From Magnetococcales bacterium (lineage in GTDB: Bacteria > Pseudomonadota > Magnetococcia > Magnetococcales > JADFWU01), in NCBI GenBank assembly GCA_015234045.1, contig JADFWU010000045.1:1-24385 (forward strand): a DNA stretch of 24,385 nucleotides, given 5' to 3'. This document shows, one piece after another, positions 14,522 through 22,835 of this stretch; position 1 is the stretch's first letter, and the number at the start of each line of letters is the position of its first letter. The position numbers and the translations under genes are program-made. The notes beneath the pieces are model-generated. The model was not told where the DNA came from. It did no database searches and saw nothing but the letters and a program-made list of their open reading frames with translations.

Positions 14522-16558
14522 TTAGATGAAGAAGGCGTTGACATCCTTGCCCTTGGCATCCCACTCTTCACGTCCCTGCTCCAACAACTCAGCCGGTGTC
14601 GCATCCATGATGTCCTGGGTCACTTCCATCACACGGTTATAGCCCCGTTTGACAGCATCCAGGTTGTCGTCAACAACCTTTTGACCACGCTTGCCGAAGT
14701 ACTTGTTCAACGGCTTGCGAACCTCAGCAAAAAGATCCTCCTCAGACATTTTGGCGTTCTCTCTGAACGGTGTAACCCGAAGGAATACACCCAACAGAAC
14801 CACACCCTGAAAACGCTGAATCAAGGAAGGATCTGACAAGCAGGACTCCCGAGCGATCTCAATGGTGTCTACGCCGAAAAAGCGGACCTTGTTCTCTTTC
14901 ATAAAATACTTGGCATAGGGCGGTAGAGAATCCCACAAATCTTCCGGAGTCTTCTCATCGGTGTGTTGAAACACACTACCACCATCCTGAATGCCTACAA
15001 GCGGGTTGCCCATGTACCATGTCGTAGGATCCATCAATGGTACAAAATCAACCTGCTGCAATTCACAATGTGTCAGAATCTTACCAACGGGTGTAACGGT
15101 CAAATACGTGTTGGTCGGCAGACCTTTCTTCTCAGAACCATACTTTGGCGCAGCCTGTACACGGAATCCGAAAATATCACCCAACATGGTCGCGATAACC
15201 TTGTTGGTGGTGACCGAACCAAAACCACCCACCGAGTGAACACGCACTGAGAATGAACCCTCAGGACGAACATCCGGCTCTTCTTCCATGGCCAATGCAC
15301 TTGGATGATCAATACCCAAAGAGAAGAACCGCTTGCCGGTTCCCTGCCCTTGGGACATGTTTTTGGCTACGGCAATAATGGATCCCGGTGTCACGTCACG
15401 TGAACCCAGACCCGCTGTTCCCGAAAACACAAACGGCATGATACCCAGTTTCGGAAAGCCCTCAACCCACATGGCCGCTTTGGCCAAAGAGGCTTCCACA
15501 TCCGTGGTGAGCGGATTGTCAACCATGGTCGGAATGTCGCAACGCTCAAGAACTGAAACAGCTTTACAGTTCTGAATCGCCTTAACCACCTCAGCCGCTG
15601 GGAACGGACGATAGCAGGTGATGTTGACCACACCTACCTTCATGCCGTGTTCCTTACGGATCGTCTCAAGGGCAGACATGGCTGTCTCAGCCAATGTACC
15701 CATGGCGATAATCGCATAATCCGCATCGTCCATCATGATGGTGTCAATCAGATTGTAACGACGACCGGTCAAGGCGTAGTACTCATCCATGGCATTCTGA
15801 AGAACACCAGGAAGTTGATCGTAAAAATGACGCTGGGCAACCTTACCTTGCATGTACGCATCGGTATTTTGAACCACACCCGATTGAAGCGGTGCTTCAG
15901 GATCAAACAGGTTACGCATTCTTTCGCGTGGATCACCCAGATACTCACGAATCAACTCGTCTTCGGGGTAGTCCAGGTTTTCAATGGTATGGGTTCCGAG
16001 GAAGCCATCCTGAACATTCATAAACGGTGTCAATCCGTCTTCAGCCGCCCGGCGGCCAATAAGACAAAGATCAGCACTGGCTTGAACACTCTGAGCAAAC
16101 AGAATCCCCCAACCGCAATCCGCCACACCCATCACATCATCATGACCGGCATGCACATTCAGCGCTTGTGATGTCAGTGCGCGGGCACCAACGTTCAACA
16201 CCATGGGAAGACGCTTACCCGCTGAGGTGTAAAGCACTTCCTTCATCAGGATGAGTCCCTGACCTGAAGTGAAGTTGGTCACCCGGCCACCGGCCAAAGC
16301 AAACCCTTCACAAGATGAGGCGGAAGAGTGCTCAGACTCCAACTCCATCCAGGCGAGGTCATTTCCCCAGACGTTTTGAAAGCCGTTCGACACCGCCAGC
16401 TGAAATAGCTGGCCCATGATAGTGGATGAGGTGATCGGATACGCCGCAGCGCCGTCAGTAGCGCGGGTCTCAACATACGAGATCGCGTCCGATCCATCAC
16501 CCGTTCCCGGAATTCCGGGAAAGCGGAACGTCTTTTGATTGTCTGATGCGGTGGCCAT
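14522..16558 (-). CDS. pyruvate:ferredoxin oxidoreductase, alpha-gamma chain
   Basis: A 678-residue chain equal to the N-terminal part of single-chain PFOR. The alpha domain (about 25-410) carries AAYPITSST (38-46), FTSGQGL (96-102) and the RPFP loop (317-320); the gamma domain (about 436 onward) carries VGGFGSVTTNK (443-453), the counterpart of the GLGSDGTVGANK motif. Together with the 536-residue chain the total is about 1,210 residues, close to single-chain PFOR (E. coli YdbK/NifJ 1,174), with the split between the gamma and ferredoxin domains. The operon starts here: AGGAG precedes the ATG at 16558 and about 280 nt of noncoding sequence lies upstream. It encodes the acetyl-CoA to pyruvate step that drains the rTCA cycle into biosynthesis. 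Confidence 0.93.
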   Translation of the reverse strand: MATASDNQKTFRFPGIPGTGDGSDAISYVETRATDGAAAYPITSSTIMGQLFQLAVSNGFQNVWGNDLAWMELESEHSSASSCEGFALAGGRVTNFTSGQGLILMKEVLYTSAGKRLPMVLNVGARALTSQALNVHAGHDDVMGVADCGWGILFAQSVQASADLCLIGRRAAEDGLTPFMNVQDGFLGTHTIENLDYPEDELIREYLGDPRERMRNLFDPEAPLQSGVVQNTDAYMQGKVAQRHFYDQLPGVLQNAMDEYYALTGRRYNLIDTIMMDDADYAIIAMGTLAETAMSALETIRKEHGMKVGVVNITCYRPFPAAEVVKAIQNCKAVSVLERCDIPTMVDNPLTTDVEASLAKAAMWVEGFPKLGIMPFVFSGTAGLGSRDVTPGSIIAVAKNMSQGQGTGKRFFSLGIDHPSALAMEEEPDVRPEGSFSVRVHSVGGFGSVTTNKVIATMLGDIFGFRVQAAPKYGSEKKGLPTNTYLTVTPVGKILTHCELQQVDFVPLMDPTTWYMGNPLVGIQDGGSVFQHTDEKTPEDLWDSLPPYAKYFMKENKVRFFGVDTIEIARESCLSDPSLIQRFQGVVLLGVFLRVTPFRENAKMSEEDLFAEVRKPLNKYFGKRGQKVVDDNLDAVKRGYNRVMEVTQDIMDATPAELLEQGREEWDAKGKDVNAFFI

Positions 16559-16841
16559 ACAAATGACTCCTGCGTTATTTCGATATATCCATTTAATAGC
16601 CGCTTACCGCGCTCAACTTCTTATGAGTCAGCGGAAACCGTGTCAACTCCGTCTTCACGGTATGTGCGACTGAGAGAACCTAGTTCGGACTGCCAGCTTA
16701 TATCATAAAGGTGTCTTAAGGGCACGTGGATTTATGCGTTTTTACACGCACCTAACCCAGGACTCCTCAGTCTCAGAGCATCCAACGATGGCAAAGCAGA
16801 ACTAACTAAAACTGAAAAAACAATGAATTAACTAAATCAAC

Positions 16842-17438
16842 TCAAAAAGATCGTCGCCCAGCAAGGGCTTGGTAGAGTGTTGACTCGTCAAGATACTCCA
16901 ACTCACCCCCCATCGGCAAGCCATAAGCCAGTCGAGTTACGCGATCAATATATGGTGTAACAATCTGGGAAATATAGTGCGCCGTCGCCTCGCCTTCAAC
17001 AGTTGGATTGGTGGCAATCACAACTTCCTTGATCACACCCGCCTCTAAACGCCGCTGCAAAGAGGCAAAACTAAGATGCTCCGGTTCCACCCCTTCAAGC
17101 GGATTCAACCGCCCTCCCAACACATGATACACACCGCGATATAACCCTGCACGCTCCATGGCCATCAAGTCTACAGACTCTTCAACCACACACAACAGCG
17201 TATCATCACGCGAATGATCTTCACAAACCCAACAACGTTCCCCCTCTGCGAGATTGTGACAAACACGACAACACCCTACTTGATCGCGCAGCCCCTCCAG
17301 AGCATGGATCAACTCATCGGCACGCTTATCCTCGCCACGCAATAGATGAAAAATCATCCTCTGGGCGCTCTTCGGCCCCACCCCTGGGAATCGAGACAAG
17401 GCACGAATCGCACGATCAACTGAAGGCAATCCCTTCAT
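16842..17438 (-). CDS. recR: recombination protein RecR
   Basis: RecR acts with RecF/RecO to load RecA on gapped DNA. From ATG at 17438 it has 198 residues (E. coli 201). Visible: helix-hairpin-helix LSRFPGVGPKSAQRM near 14-28, zinc finger CRVC...CWVC (C57, C60, C69, C72), Toprim domain with CVVEES (about 83-88), GLYRGVYHVLGGRLNPLEG, and TNPTVEGEATA. I chose ATG at 17438 over a TTG at 17441; with the ATG, the start overlaps the ybaB stop by one base (TGATG), so translation is coupled. It is last in the dnaX-ybaB-recR cluster, a widely conserved arrangement. Confidence 0.97.
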   Translation of the reverse strand: MKGLPSVDRAIRALSRFPGVGPKSAQRMIFHLLRGEDKRADELIHALEGLRDQVGCCRVCHNLAEGERCWVCEDHSRDDTLLCVVEESVDLMAMERAGLYRGVYHVLGGRLNPLEGVEPEHLSFASLQRRLEAGVIKEVVIATNPTVEGEATAHYISQIVTPYIDRVTRLAYGLPMGGELEYLDESTLYQALAGRRSF

Positions 17439-17758
17439 CAAAAGGGCATTTTCAAGCCTGGAATGTTCATCCCGCCAGTCAATGCCGCCATCTGCTCCTG
17501 ATTGGCCTCATTCACCTTGCGTTGTGCATCGTTCATCGCGGCAACGATCAAATCTTCCAACATCTCAACATCTTCAGGATCAACCGCAGAAGGATCAATC
17601 TTGACCTTTTGAATCTGATTCTTACCGTTGATGGTCACTTCCACCATGCTGCCACCCGCCGCACCAGTGACAACCATCGCTTCCATATCTTCCTGCATCT
17701 TGGCCATCTGGCTCTGCATCTTCTGAGCTTGTTTCAGCATATTACCAATATTTTTCAT
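17438..17758 (-). CDS. ybaB: YbaB/EbfC nucleoid-associated protein
   Basis: A 106-residue protein of the YbaB/EbfC DNA-binding family, a tweezer-shaped dimer that associates with the nucleoid and always appears between dnaX and recR. The N-terminal helix (MLKQAQKMQSQMAKMQEDM, 7-25) is amphipathic and Met/Gln-rich, followed by MVVTGAAGGSMVEVTINGK and the conserved helix EMLEDLIVAAMNDA. Length and pattern are standard. The start has AGAGAGGG 6 nt upstream, and a 23-nt gap follows the dnaX stop, so the three genes are cotranscribed. It is coupled by stop/start overlap to recR. Confidence 0.96.
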   Translation of the reverse strand: MKNIGNMLKQAQKMQSQMAKMQEDMEAMVVTGAAGGSMVEVTINGKNQIQKVKIDPSAVDPEDVEMLEDLIVAAMNDAQRKVNEANQEQMAALTGGMNIPGLKMPF

Positions 17759-17781
17759 GAGGTTCCCTCTCTCGCCACATC

Positions 17782-19623
17782 TTATTTACTTTTCTCAACA
17801 TGGAGCAATTCACCCTGGAATCGCTCAACCAACTTATCAACCATCGGATGCGCTAAAACCTGCTCTTCCAAACCCAGACGAACCACGTTATCCTTGCGAT
17901 TCTCACGCTCTTGAATCGTCTCAGGACGCGCCCCCTTCGAAGCCGCCTCAACCACAATCCGACCCGGCGTAAACCCGAATCTAATCAACATCTCCCGAAC
18001 ACGCTTTACAATGCTGTCCGGTGGTCCAAAACAGTCATCAATCAACCGAAGCTTCATGGCAACCGCTTGATCGTCACTGGAAAATGACAAACAAACCAAC
18101 TGATTCTTCAACTTCAATCCTAAACCAATACCTTTTTGCTCGGCCAAAGATATCAACTGATCCCAAGATGTCAATTCATCCGTATTCTCAGAGCGCTCTT
18201 CGGTCGCCGGTTCCTGTGTAGGAGTCGAGTTTTCAATATTCAGTTCATTAATTTTTTCTGAAACAGAATGTACTTTGACCTGAGAAGGTGCCGGTTTTGG
18301 TGGCTGCTGAGCTGTTTTCTGATGCTCAGAAAACGTTTGCCCACGTACCGCACTACCCGAAACACGTTGACCATCAGACGCATTGGACGCACCCGCCGAT
18401 CCTCCTTGAGCCGCTCCAGCCGCTGGCGCAGCACCACCACCAGAAGGCGAACCCTTTTGGAGCTTCTTAACCAACGATTCCAACGCCGGAATCGGCCTCA
18501 ACAGCGCCACGCGCAGCAGTAACATCTCCAACGTCTGCAACGGCAGATCCGTCAATTGAAGGTCCTGACGACCGCGCAATAACGTCTGATAAATCATCTG
18601 AAGATGTTCCAAAGAAACCGGCTTGGTCATCTCCGCCAAACGCGCCAACTCATCCACCTTGTCCGCATCCGCATCACCTGGCGCAATCCGATTGCGCGTC
18701 GCCATATGCACCGCATCCAACAACTCGCCAACCAGAATTAACGGCTCAACACCCTGATGATAAAAATGTCCGCTCGCTTCCAACACACCCTCACCATCAT
18801 TGGTCAGAATCTTCTCCATAAGATCCATAACCGCCTGACGATCCGTCAAACCCAATAACTGCCGAACGGCCTCGTTTTCAATAGATCCCTGACCATGAGC
18901 AATCGCCTGATCCAATAACGAAAGCGCATCACGCATGGAACCATCCGCTGCACGGACAATGGCACTCAAACCTTCCGGCTCAACGGACACTTTCTCCGCT
19001 GTTAATATCTTGTTCAAATGATCAGACATCACAGAACGCGATATCCGGCGCAGATCATACCGCTGACAACGACTGAAAATCGTTGCTGGAATCTTGCGTG
19101 ATTCCGTGGTAGCAAACATAAACACCACATGCGCCGGCGGCTCTTCCAATGTCTTCAACAAGGCATTGAAAGATTGCGTGGTCAGCATGTGTACTTCATC
19201 AAGAATAATAACTCGATAGCGCGAAACAGCCGGTGCCAAACCAACCATCTCCAACACTTCACGCATCTGATCCACTTTGGTTCGAGATGCAGCGTCAATC
19301 TCCATCACATCAGGATGAGAACCAGAAATGGTCTCTTTGCAGGAATTGCACGTACCGCACGGCGTATCCGTAATTCCGGTCTCACAATTGAGACACATGG
19401 CCATCAAACGCGCCAATGTGGTCTTGCCAACACCACGAATACCAGTAAATACCAACGCGTGCGGCACACGACTACTGGTCAGTGCATTACGCAATGCACG
19501 CGCAGCATGCGCCTGTCCGGCCAGATCATCAAACCGGTATGGTCGCCATTTACGCGCAAGTACTACATAGTCCGATGAAACGGATTTTTTTGAATCGGGT
19601 GCATTGACGGACGAGTCGGTCAT
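17782..19623 (-). CDS. dnaX: DNA polymerase III subunits gamma/tau
   Basis: The clamp-loader ATPase, 613 residues. Walker A is GIRGVGKT (61-68); the zinc module has C77, C80, C89, C92, C95; Walker B is LDEVH (141-145); the sensor/SRC arginine-finger region is TTESRKIPATIFSRC. Domain III ends near 390, followed by a low-complexity Gly/Ala/Ser linker (about 391-450) and a tau-specific C-terminal region (485-613). Start ATG at 19623; a Shine-Dalgarno sequence is weak. No canonical A-AAA-AAG slippery site as in E. coli is present, but an A6 run at codons 456-458 sits just before TAA-TGA in the -1 frame, a possible route to a shorter gamma form. The gene lies directly downstream of the SRP RNA, as in many proteobacteria. 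Confidence 0.97.
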   Translation of the reverse strand: MTDSSVNAPDSKKSVSSDYVVLARKWRPYRFDDLAGQAHAARALRNALTSSRVPHALVFTGIRGVGKTTLARLMAMCLNCETGITDTPCGTCNSCKETISGSHPDVMEIDAASRTKVDQMREVLEMVGLAPAVSRYRVIILDEVHMLTTQSFNALLKTLEEPPAHVVFMFATTESRKIPATIFSRCQRYDLRRISRSVMSDHLNKILTAEKVSVEPEGLSAIVRAADGSMRDALSLLDQAIAHGQGSIENEAVRQLLGLTDRQAVMDLMEKILTNDGEGVLEASGHFYHQGVEPLILVGELLDAVHMATRNRIAPGDADADKVDELARLAEMTKPVSLEHLQMIYQTLLRGRQDLQLTDLPLQTLEMLLLRVALLRPIPALESLVKKLQKGSPSGGGAAPAAGAAQGGSAGASNASDGQRVSGSAVRGQTFSEHQKTAQQPPKPAPSQVKVHSVSEKINELNIENSTPTQEPATEERSENTDELTSWDQLISLAEQKGIGLGLKLKNQLVCLSFSSDDQAVAMKLRLIDDCFGPPDSIVKRVREMLIRFGFTPGRIVVEAASKGARPETIQERENRKDNVVRLGLEEQVLAHPMVDKLVERFQGELLHVEKSK

Positions 19624-19668
19624 GTCGGTGGGATCCGGTTTATGTCCGGTACAACTAGGAATTCAAGA

Positions 19669-19786
19669 GGGCGGCTCCTACCAGGATGATTACGGCACAC
19701 AAAGATTCCCGCTGCCGCTGCTCCCTTCCGGTCCTGACGGAGTTCACGGGATTTTGTTGCGTAGTTCCTGGTCATCAACGCCGCCC
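19669..19786 (-). ncRNA. ffs: signal recognition particle RNA (4.5S type)
   Basis: On the minus strand the segment carries the SRP domain IV core GTCAGGACCGGAAGGGAGCA with the GGAA tetraloop and the A-C/AGCAG asymmetric bulge that binds Ffh. The ends pair: GGGCGGC (plus 19780-19786) with GCCGCCC (19669-19675), and CCAGG with CCTGG inside them. The length of about 118 nt is that of the small Alu-less form found in Gram-negative bacteria. It lies between tRNA-Ser and dnaX, a common order. Exact ends are estimated from the closing stem. Confidence 0.93.
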
Positions 19787-19866
19787 GCATCTTTTATGTG
19801 AAGCCCTGGAATAAGCGCTTGCCTATCCTGCCACTTTTTCAAGCAACGGGCAATCATAGATATGGA

Positions 19867-19956
19867 TGGCGGAGAGAGAGGGATTCGAACCCTCGGTACC
19901 TGTTACAGTACACACGCTTTCCAGGCGTGCACCTTCAACCGCTCGGTCATCTCTCC
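19867..19956 (-). tRNA. tRNA-Ser (GGA anticodon), CCA encoded
   Basis: The minus strand reads a perfect 7-bp acceptor stem GGAGAGA...TCTCTCC, D arm GACCGAGCGG, anticodon loop CTGGAAA (anticodon GGA), a long class-II variable arm and the T arm GAGGGTTCGAATCCCTC. A discriminator G is followed by an encoded CCA (plus 19867-19869). It reads UCC/UCU serine codons. Confidence 0.97.
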
Positions 19957-19986
19957 AAATGTCACTGTCTGACGGCGCACATTAGA

Positions 19987-20430
19987 TCAGCTTTTGCGCT
20001 TTTGCTCAAAGAAAAATCTCAGAACAGAATCGCTGTTTTTCGAAAAAGGCTGTAATCGCTTGAAAATCAGGCCACCTTCAGGACGCTTTGTTTTCTGCTC
20101 CAAAGCCTCTGAACCGTAGATTACCCGGCGAATACGTGCCAATCTCAGCGCCTGCCGACACAGTTGACAGGGCGCTAAGGTAACCATCATAACCGCATCA
20201 GTCAAACGATAATTACCAATTCGATGTCCAGCCTGTTGCAATACACGAATTTCAGCATGTCCGACTGGATCATGATTACGGATAGGCTGATTACCCGCTG
20301 CGGCAATCACACGGCCTTGAACATCTCGCAATACCGCCCCTACCGGCACCTCATCCCGACACCCTGATTCTGCCGCCGCAACCAACGCCAAAACCATGCA
20401 GGCACGATCAACTGGCAGAAGCGTTGACAT
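19987..20430 (-). CDS. tadA: TadA-like tRNA/nucleoside deaminase
   Basis: A 147-residue cytidine/deoxycytidylate deaminase-fold protein, most like TadA, which converts A34 to inosine in tRNA-Arg(ACG). Zinc and catalytic residues are GHAEIRVLQQAG (His58, Glu60) and APCQLCRQA (Cys88, Cys91), with VPVGAVL (28-34) and NHDPVGHAE (52-60). TadA usually has EPC; here it is APC, and the usual VHAE is GHAE, so assignment to the exact tRNA enzyme is likely but not certain. ATG at 20430 lies 23 nt inside the end of the lipoprotein gene, indicating coupling. The C-terminus is Lys/Arg-rich, as in many TadA proteins. Confidence 0.82.
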   Translation of the reverse strand: MSTLLPVDRACMVLALVAAAESGCRDEVPVGAVLRDVQGRVIAAAGNQPIRNHDPVGHAEIRVLQQAGHRIGNYRLTDAVMMVTLAPCQLCRQALRLARIRRVIYGSEALEQKTKRPEGGLIFKRLQPFSKNSDSVLRFFFEQKRKS

Positions 20431-20944
20431 TGTGATTCTTGGGCTGGATTCCCATAAACATTAAATCAAATCGATGGTGATCCCACGCTGTTTGGGCGTG
20501 ATCCCGAACAAAAAACCAACCTTCATGAATCATATCACCATCATTGTCGCTCACCCGAACCCATACTGCTGGGTTCACATGCCCTTCCTCTCCGCGCATG
20601 GCCTGCCCGCTCTGGATCACCAAATCCGGTATAAAAGCCACCGGTTCCATAGTGCCTTTCCATGGTCCTTGCCATACTCCACCCACTGGCACCTCAATTT
20701 TAGTGATTACCAGCGTGCGTTTATCCAACAGCTTAAAACGTAAATCAATGCCTTGGCTCTCTTTGATCATCGTCTGGTTTGGCAAACCCTGCTTCTTGAT
20801 CACATGCGGTGCCAAAGGCAGTTGCTCGCGGTGATGCGGTTCCAATGAGATATACCGCTCCTTGGCCTCTGGCTCTTCCAAACATCCCGTCAAAATCAGA
20901 ACCAGCACCAATAATAAAGAGCGCTTGATCACTCGATTCAGCAT
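20408..20944 (-). CDS. DUF2155-like lipoprotein
   Basis: From ATG at 20944 this is a 178-residue lipoprotein: basic start MLNRVIKR, hydrophobic stretch, and lipobox LTGC with Cys21. I rejected the TTG at 20968 because it has no clear ribosome binding site and would lengthen the signal peptide before its basic part. The mature part has LRFKLLDKRTLVITKIEVPVG, then WVRVSDNDGDMIHEGWFFVRD and a final FDLMFMGI, the order seen in DUF2155 proteins of Alphaproteobacteria (LDK-T...VPVG...GW-F). The Cys pair typical of that family is absent. DUF2155 function is unknown. The 3' end overlaps tadA by 23 nt. Confidence 0.72.
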   Translation of the reverse strand: MLNRVIKRSLLLVLVLILTGCLEEPEAKERYISLEPHHREQLPLAPHVIKKQGLPNQTMIKESQGIDLRFKLLDKRTLVITKIEVPVGGVWQGPWKGTMEPVAFIPDLVIQSGQAMRGEEGHVNPAVWVRVSDNDGDMIHEGWFFVRDHAQTAWDHHRFDLMFMGIQPKNHNVNASAS

Positions 20945-21061
20945 AATAATGCCCTGCCCTTCTTCCAAAAAATCACCGTGAAAATCGCAGTGTCAAAAAC
21001 CACCAGCTAAGGGTCGCGGAAAACTTGCAGACGAACCAATATCCTGCGCGATTGGGATAAT

Positions 21062-22030
21062 TTATTGTTTCCGCGACCCCAACCGCTGTATTCTCAACTG
21101 AAGCGGATCGGGTTTCAAGTAGTACTGATTCTGCAAATAGCTTAACCTTTTCTGAGATGCTAATCTATATAACGTCATCTGAACACTGGCCAAAGGGCGC
21201 TGACCAAGACTGAAATGATCAATCGCCCGGTGCGCCTCTGCGCGTTCTCTACTCTTTTTTGGCAAATATCCCGCCACATGCTTCAACGCATTCACATGAC
21301 GTAACCGACTGCTTTTTAAACGCATCATCCGAGCCAACAGCGTGCAATAGTCATCAATGGATTCAGCATGTGAAACCGCCGTAGCAGCCACTCTGCCCAA
21401 AGCCTTGGCCATACCCGCATGACGCGCCATAAGCTGATATTTATGCCGCTGATGAAACCGCTGTAAAGACTCCCGCTCTACCCTCTGCCAACGCTGATAA
21501 ATAAACACCCACTCAGCAAAGCCTTGCCAGCGCCAAAAGTCTGACAAATCAGTCTCCTGCGCCAAAGGCATCATTGGCCGACTCTCACTCAACCAACCTG
21601 AAAAACATCCAACGCCATCCCGTGTTTTAGTCCCCTCTACCGACACCACCTTAACATCACGCACGCCACAAGAGGGTGAACGGCTTTTCAAAACCACACC
21701 CCAAGGCCTCACCTCATCCAAAACCCGGCCTTTTTCATGCGCCCACTTCTGCAAACAATCCGTCATGTCTCGACGACTCACCACAGCACGCACCGCTGGA
21801 TTGTGTGGATCACCCTCCAACTGAATCGGCTCCCGAGGCAGTCCCAAACCGGCTTCAAACTCTGGACAAATCGGCAACCATTCAACAAGCCGTCCCATTT
21901 GATTGATCAATACGGAATGAAACTGCTGTCCGCCGTCATAGCGTACCCACTCACCCGCAAGACAACCACTGATAAACATCCGTGGAATGGATTGATTATT
22001 TTGAATAGTCACGGCGCATCGGTCACTCAA
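21062..22030 (-). CDS. TudS-like 2-thiouracil desulfurase (DUF523) fused to a YbgA domain (DUF1722)
   Basis: A 322-residue fusion. The N-terminal half (about 15-150) is DUF523: SGCLAG (Cys23), CPE (Cys55) and SRSPSCG (Cys121) are the three Cys that hold a 4Fe-4S cluster with a labile iron in thiouracil desulfurase TudS. The C-terminal half (about 170-300) is DUF1722/YbgA (FHQRHKYQLMARH, HVAGYLPKKSR, LGQRPL), of unknown role; the two domains often occur fused. The listed start is TTG at 22030, overlapping the upstream stop (TTGA). GTG at 22012 or ATG at 21979 are alternatives; the latter would leave only five residues before Cys23. It is last in the trkA-trkH-pentapeptide operon. The natural substrate cannot be read from the sequence. 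Confidence 0.82.
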   Translation of the reverse strand: MSDRCAVTIQNNQSIPRMFISGCLAGEWVRYDGGQQFHSVLINQMGRLVEWLPICPEFEAGLGLPREPIQLEGDPHNPAVRAVVSRRDMTDCLQKWAHEKGRVLDEVRPWGVVLKSRSPSCGVRDVKVVSVEGTKTRDGVGCFSGWLSESRPMMPLAQETDLSDFWRWQGFAEWVFIYQRWQRVERESLQRFHQRHKYQLMARHAGMAKALGRVAATAVSHAESIDDYCTLLARMMRLKSSRLRHVNALKHVAGYLPKKSRERAEAHRAIDHFSLGQRPLASVQMTLYRLASQKRLSYLQNQYYLKPDPLQLRIQRLGSRKQ

Positions 22031-22806
22031 TTACAATGCCCTGTTGGACCCGGAAGACATTTTCTACCATCAACCCACCATGCCCCTTCAAATTGAACAT
22101 CGGTAAAATTAGCATGCGATAATTGAGCACCAAGCAAATTGGCATATCGAAGATCAGCACCGGTAAAATCAACATCGTTGAGATTAGCGTTTTTCAAAAC
22201 AGCATATCGAAGAGTAACATGTTGAAGATTAGCACCAACAAAGTAAGAACCTTCAAGATTTGCTTCGGTAAGATCGGCATCCATAAGATTGGCGTTGTGA
22301 AACCGAGTGCCAATCATATCCGTTGAAACCAAATGCGCGCCGTTAAGCGTGGCAAAACTGAGGTCGGCACCCTCTAAATTTGCACGATCCAATATGGCAT
22401 TATCCAGCTTCGCCTGTCGCAGTGTCGTTCTTATCAAATTCGCACGCTCCAGGTTTGCCGATATGAGCGTCGCATTTTCAAGATTAGCCCCTTCAAAATC
22501 TCCATGTTTCATGACGATATTTGAAAGATCTGCACTGTACAAATTGGCGTGCCGTAGTTCCACATTATTAACCGTAATACCTTTTATGATGGCTTCAGAT
22601 AAATTACATTTCTCACACTTTTTTTCTTTAATCAGTGACGCTATGTTTTTCTTCAGGTAATCCGAGTGATTCATATCTGAATCAAAACCGGTCGTTACCT
22701 TTGCGTTGAGATAGATCAAAATAGCACTGAAAAACAGTATGATAACGATGATCGACAAAATAATATTCTTGTTCCACTGATTTGACCCATGCTCCACGGA
22801 TAACAT
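22027..22806 (-). CDS. membrane-anchored pentapeptide-repeat protein
   Basis: A 259-residue protein with a single membrane segment near the N-terminus (about 15-34, IILSIIVIILFFSAILIYL) and then some 35 A(D/N)LXX repeats from about 70 to 245 (ANLERANLIRTTL, ANLEGADLSFATL, ADLTEANLEGSYF). A CxxC (CEKC) stands just before the repeats, and the end carries VDGRKCLPGPTGHC, a C-terminal Cys pair seen in other bacterial repeat proteins. Topology by the positive side is unclear: either repeats face the periplasm (Cys pair could form a disulfide) or the cytoplasm. RBS GAGGT 9 nt before ATG. It lies 29 nt after trkH and overlaps the TudS-like gene by four bases, so it is an operon member; a link to K+ uptake is only contextual. 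Confidence 0.85.
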   Translation of the reverse strand: MLSVEHGSNQWNKNIILSIIVIILFFSAILIYLNAKVTTGFDSDMNHSDYLKKNIASLIKEKKCEKCNLSEAIIKGITVNNVELRHANLYSADLSNIVMKHGDFEGANLENATLISANLERANLIRTTLRQAKLDNAILDRANLEGADLSFATLNGAHLVSTDMIGTRFHNANLMDADLTEANLEGSYFVGANLQHVTLRYAVLKNANLNDVDFTGADLRYANLLGAQLSHANFTDVQFEGAWWVDGRKCLPGPTGHCN

Positions 22807-22835
22807 GATGTTTTACCTCGTTTTACTATTCAAGA

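Noticed and set aside
15647-16171. A 174-codon open frame on the plus strand
   Set aside because: It is antisense to the PFOR alpha-gamma gene, has no ribosome binding site, and is explained by the codon bias of the opposite strand.
16559-16841. A promoter for the PFOR operon upstream of 16558
   Set aside because: TATGAT/TATAAG boxes are visible on the minus strand near 16700 but none has a -35 element at proper spacing, so I list no site.
22123-22660. Short tandem repeats in DNA at about 22120-22520 resembling a repeat array
   Set aside because: They are the codon-level periodicity of the pentapeptide repeats, with variable sequence and 15-nt period; not a CRISPR or noncoding repeat. No CRISPR array is visible anywhere in the window.
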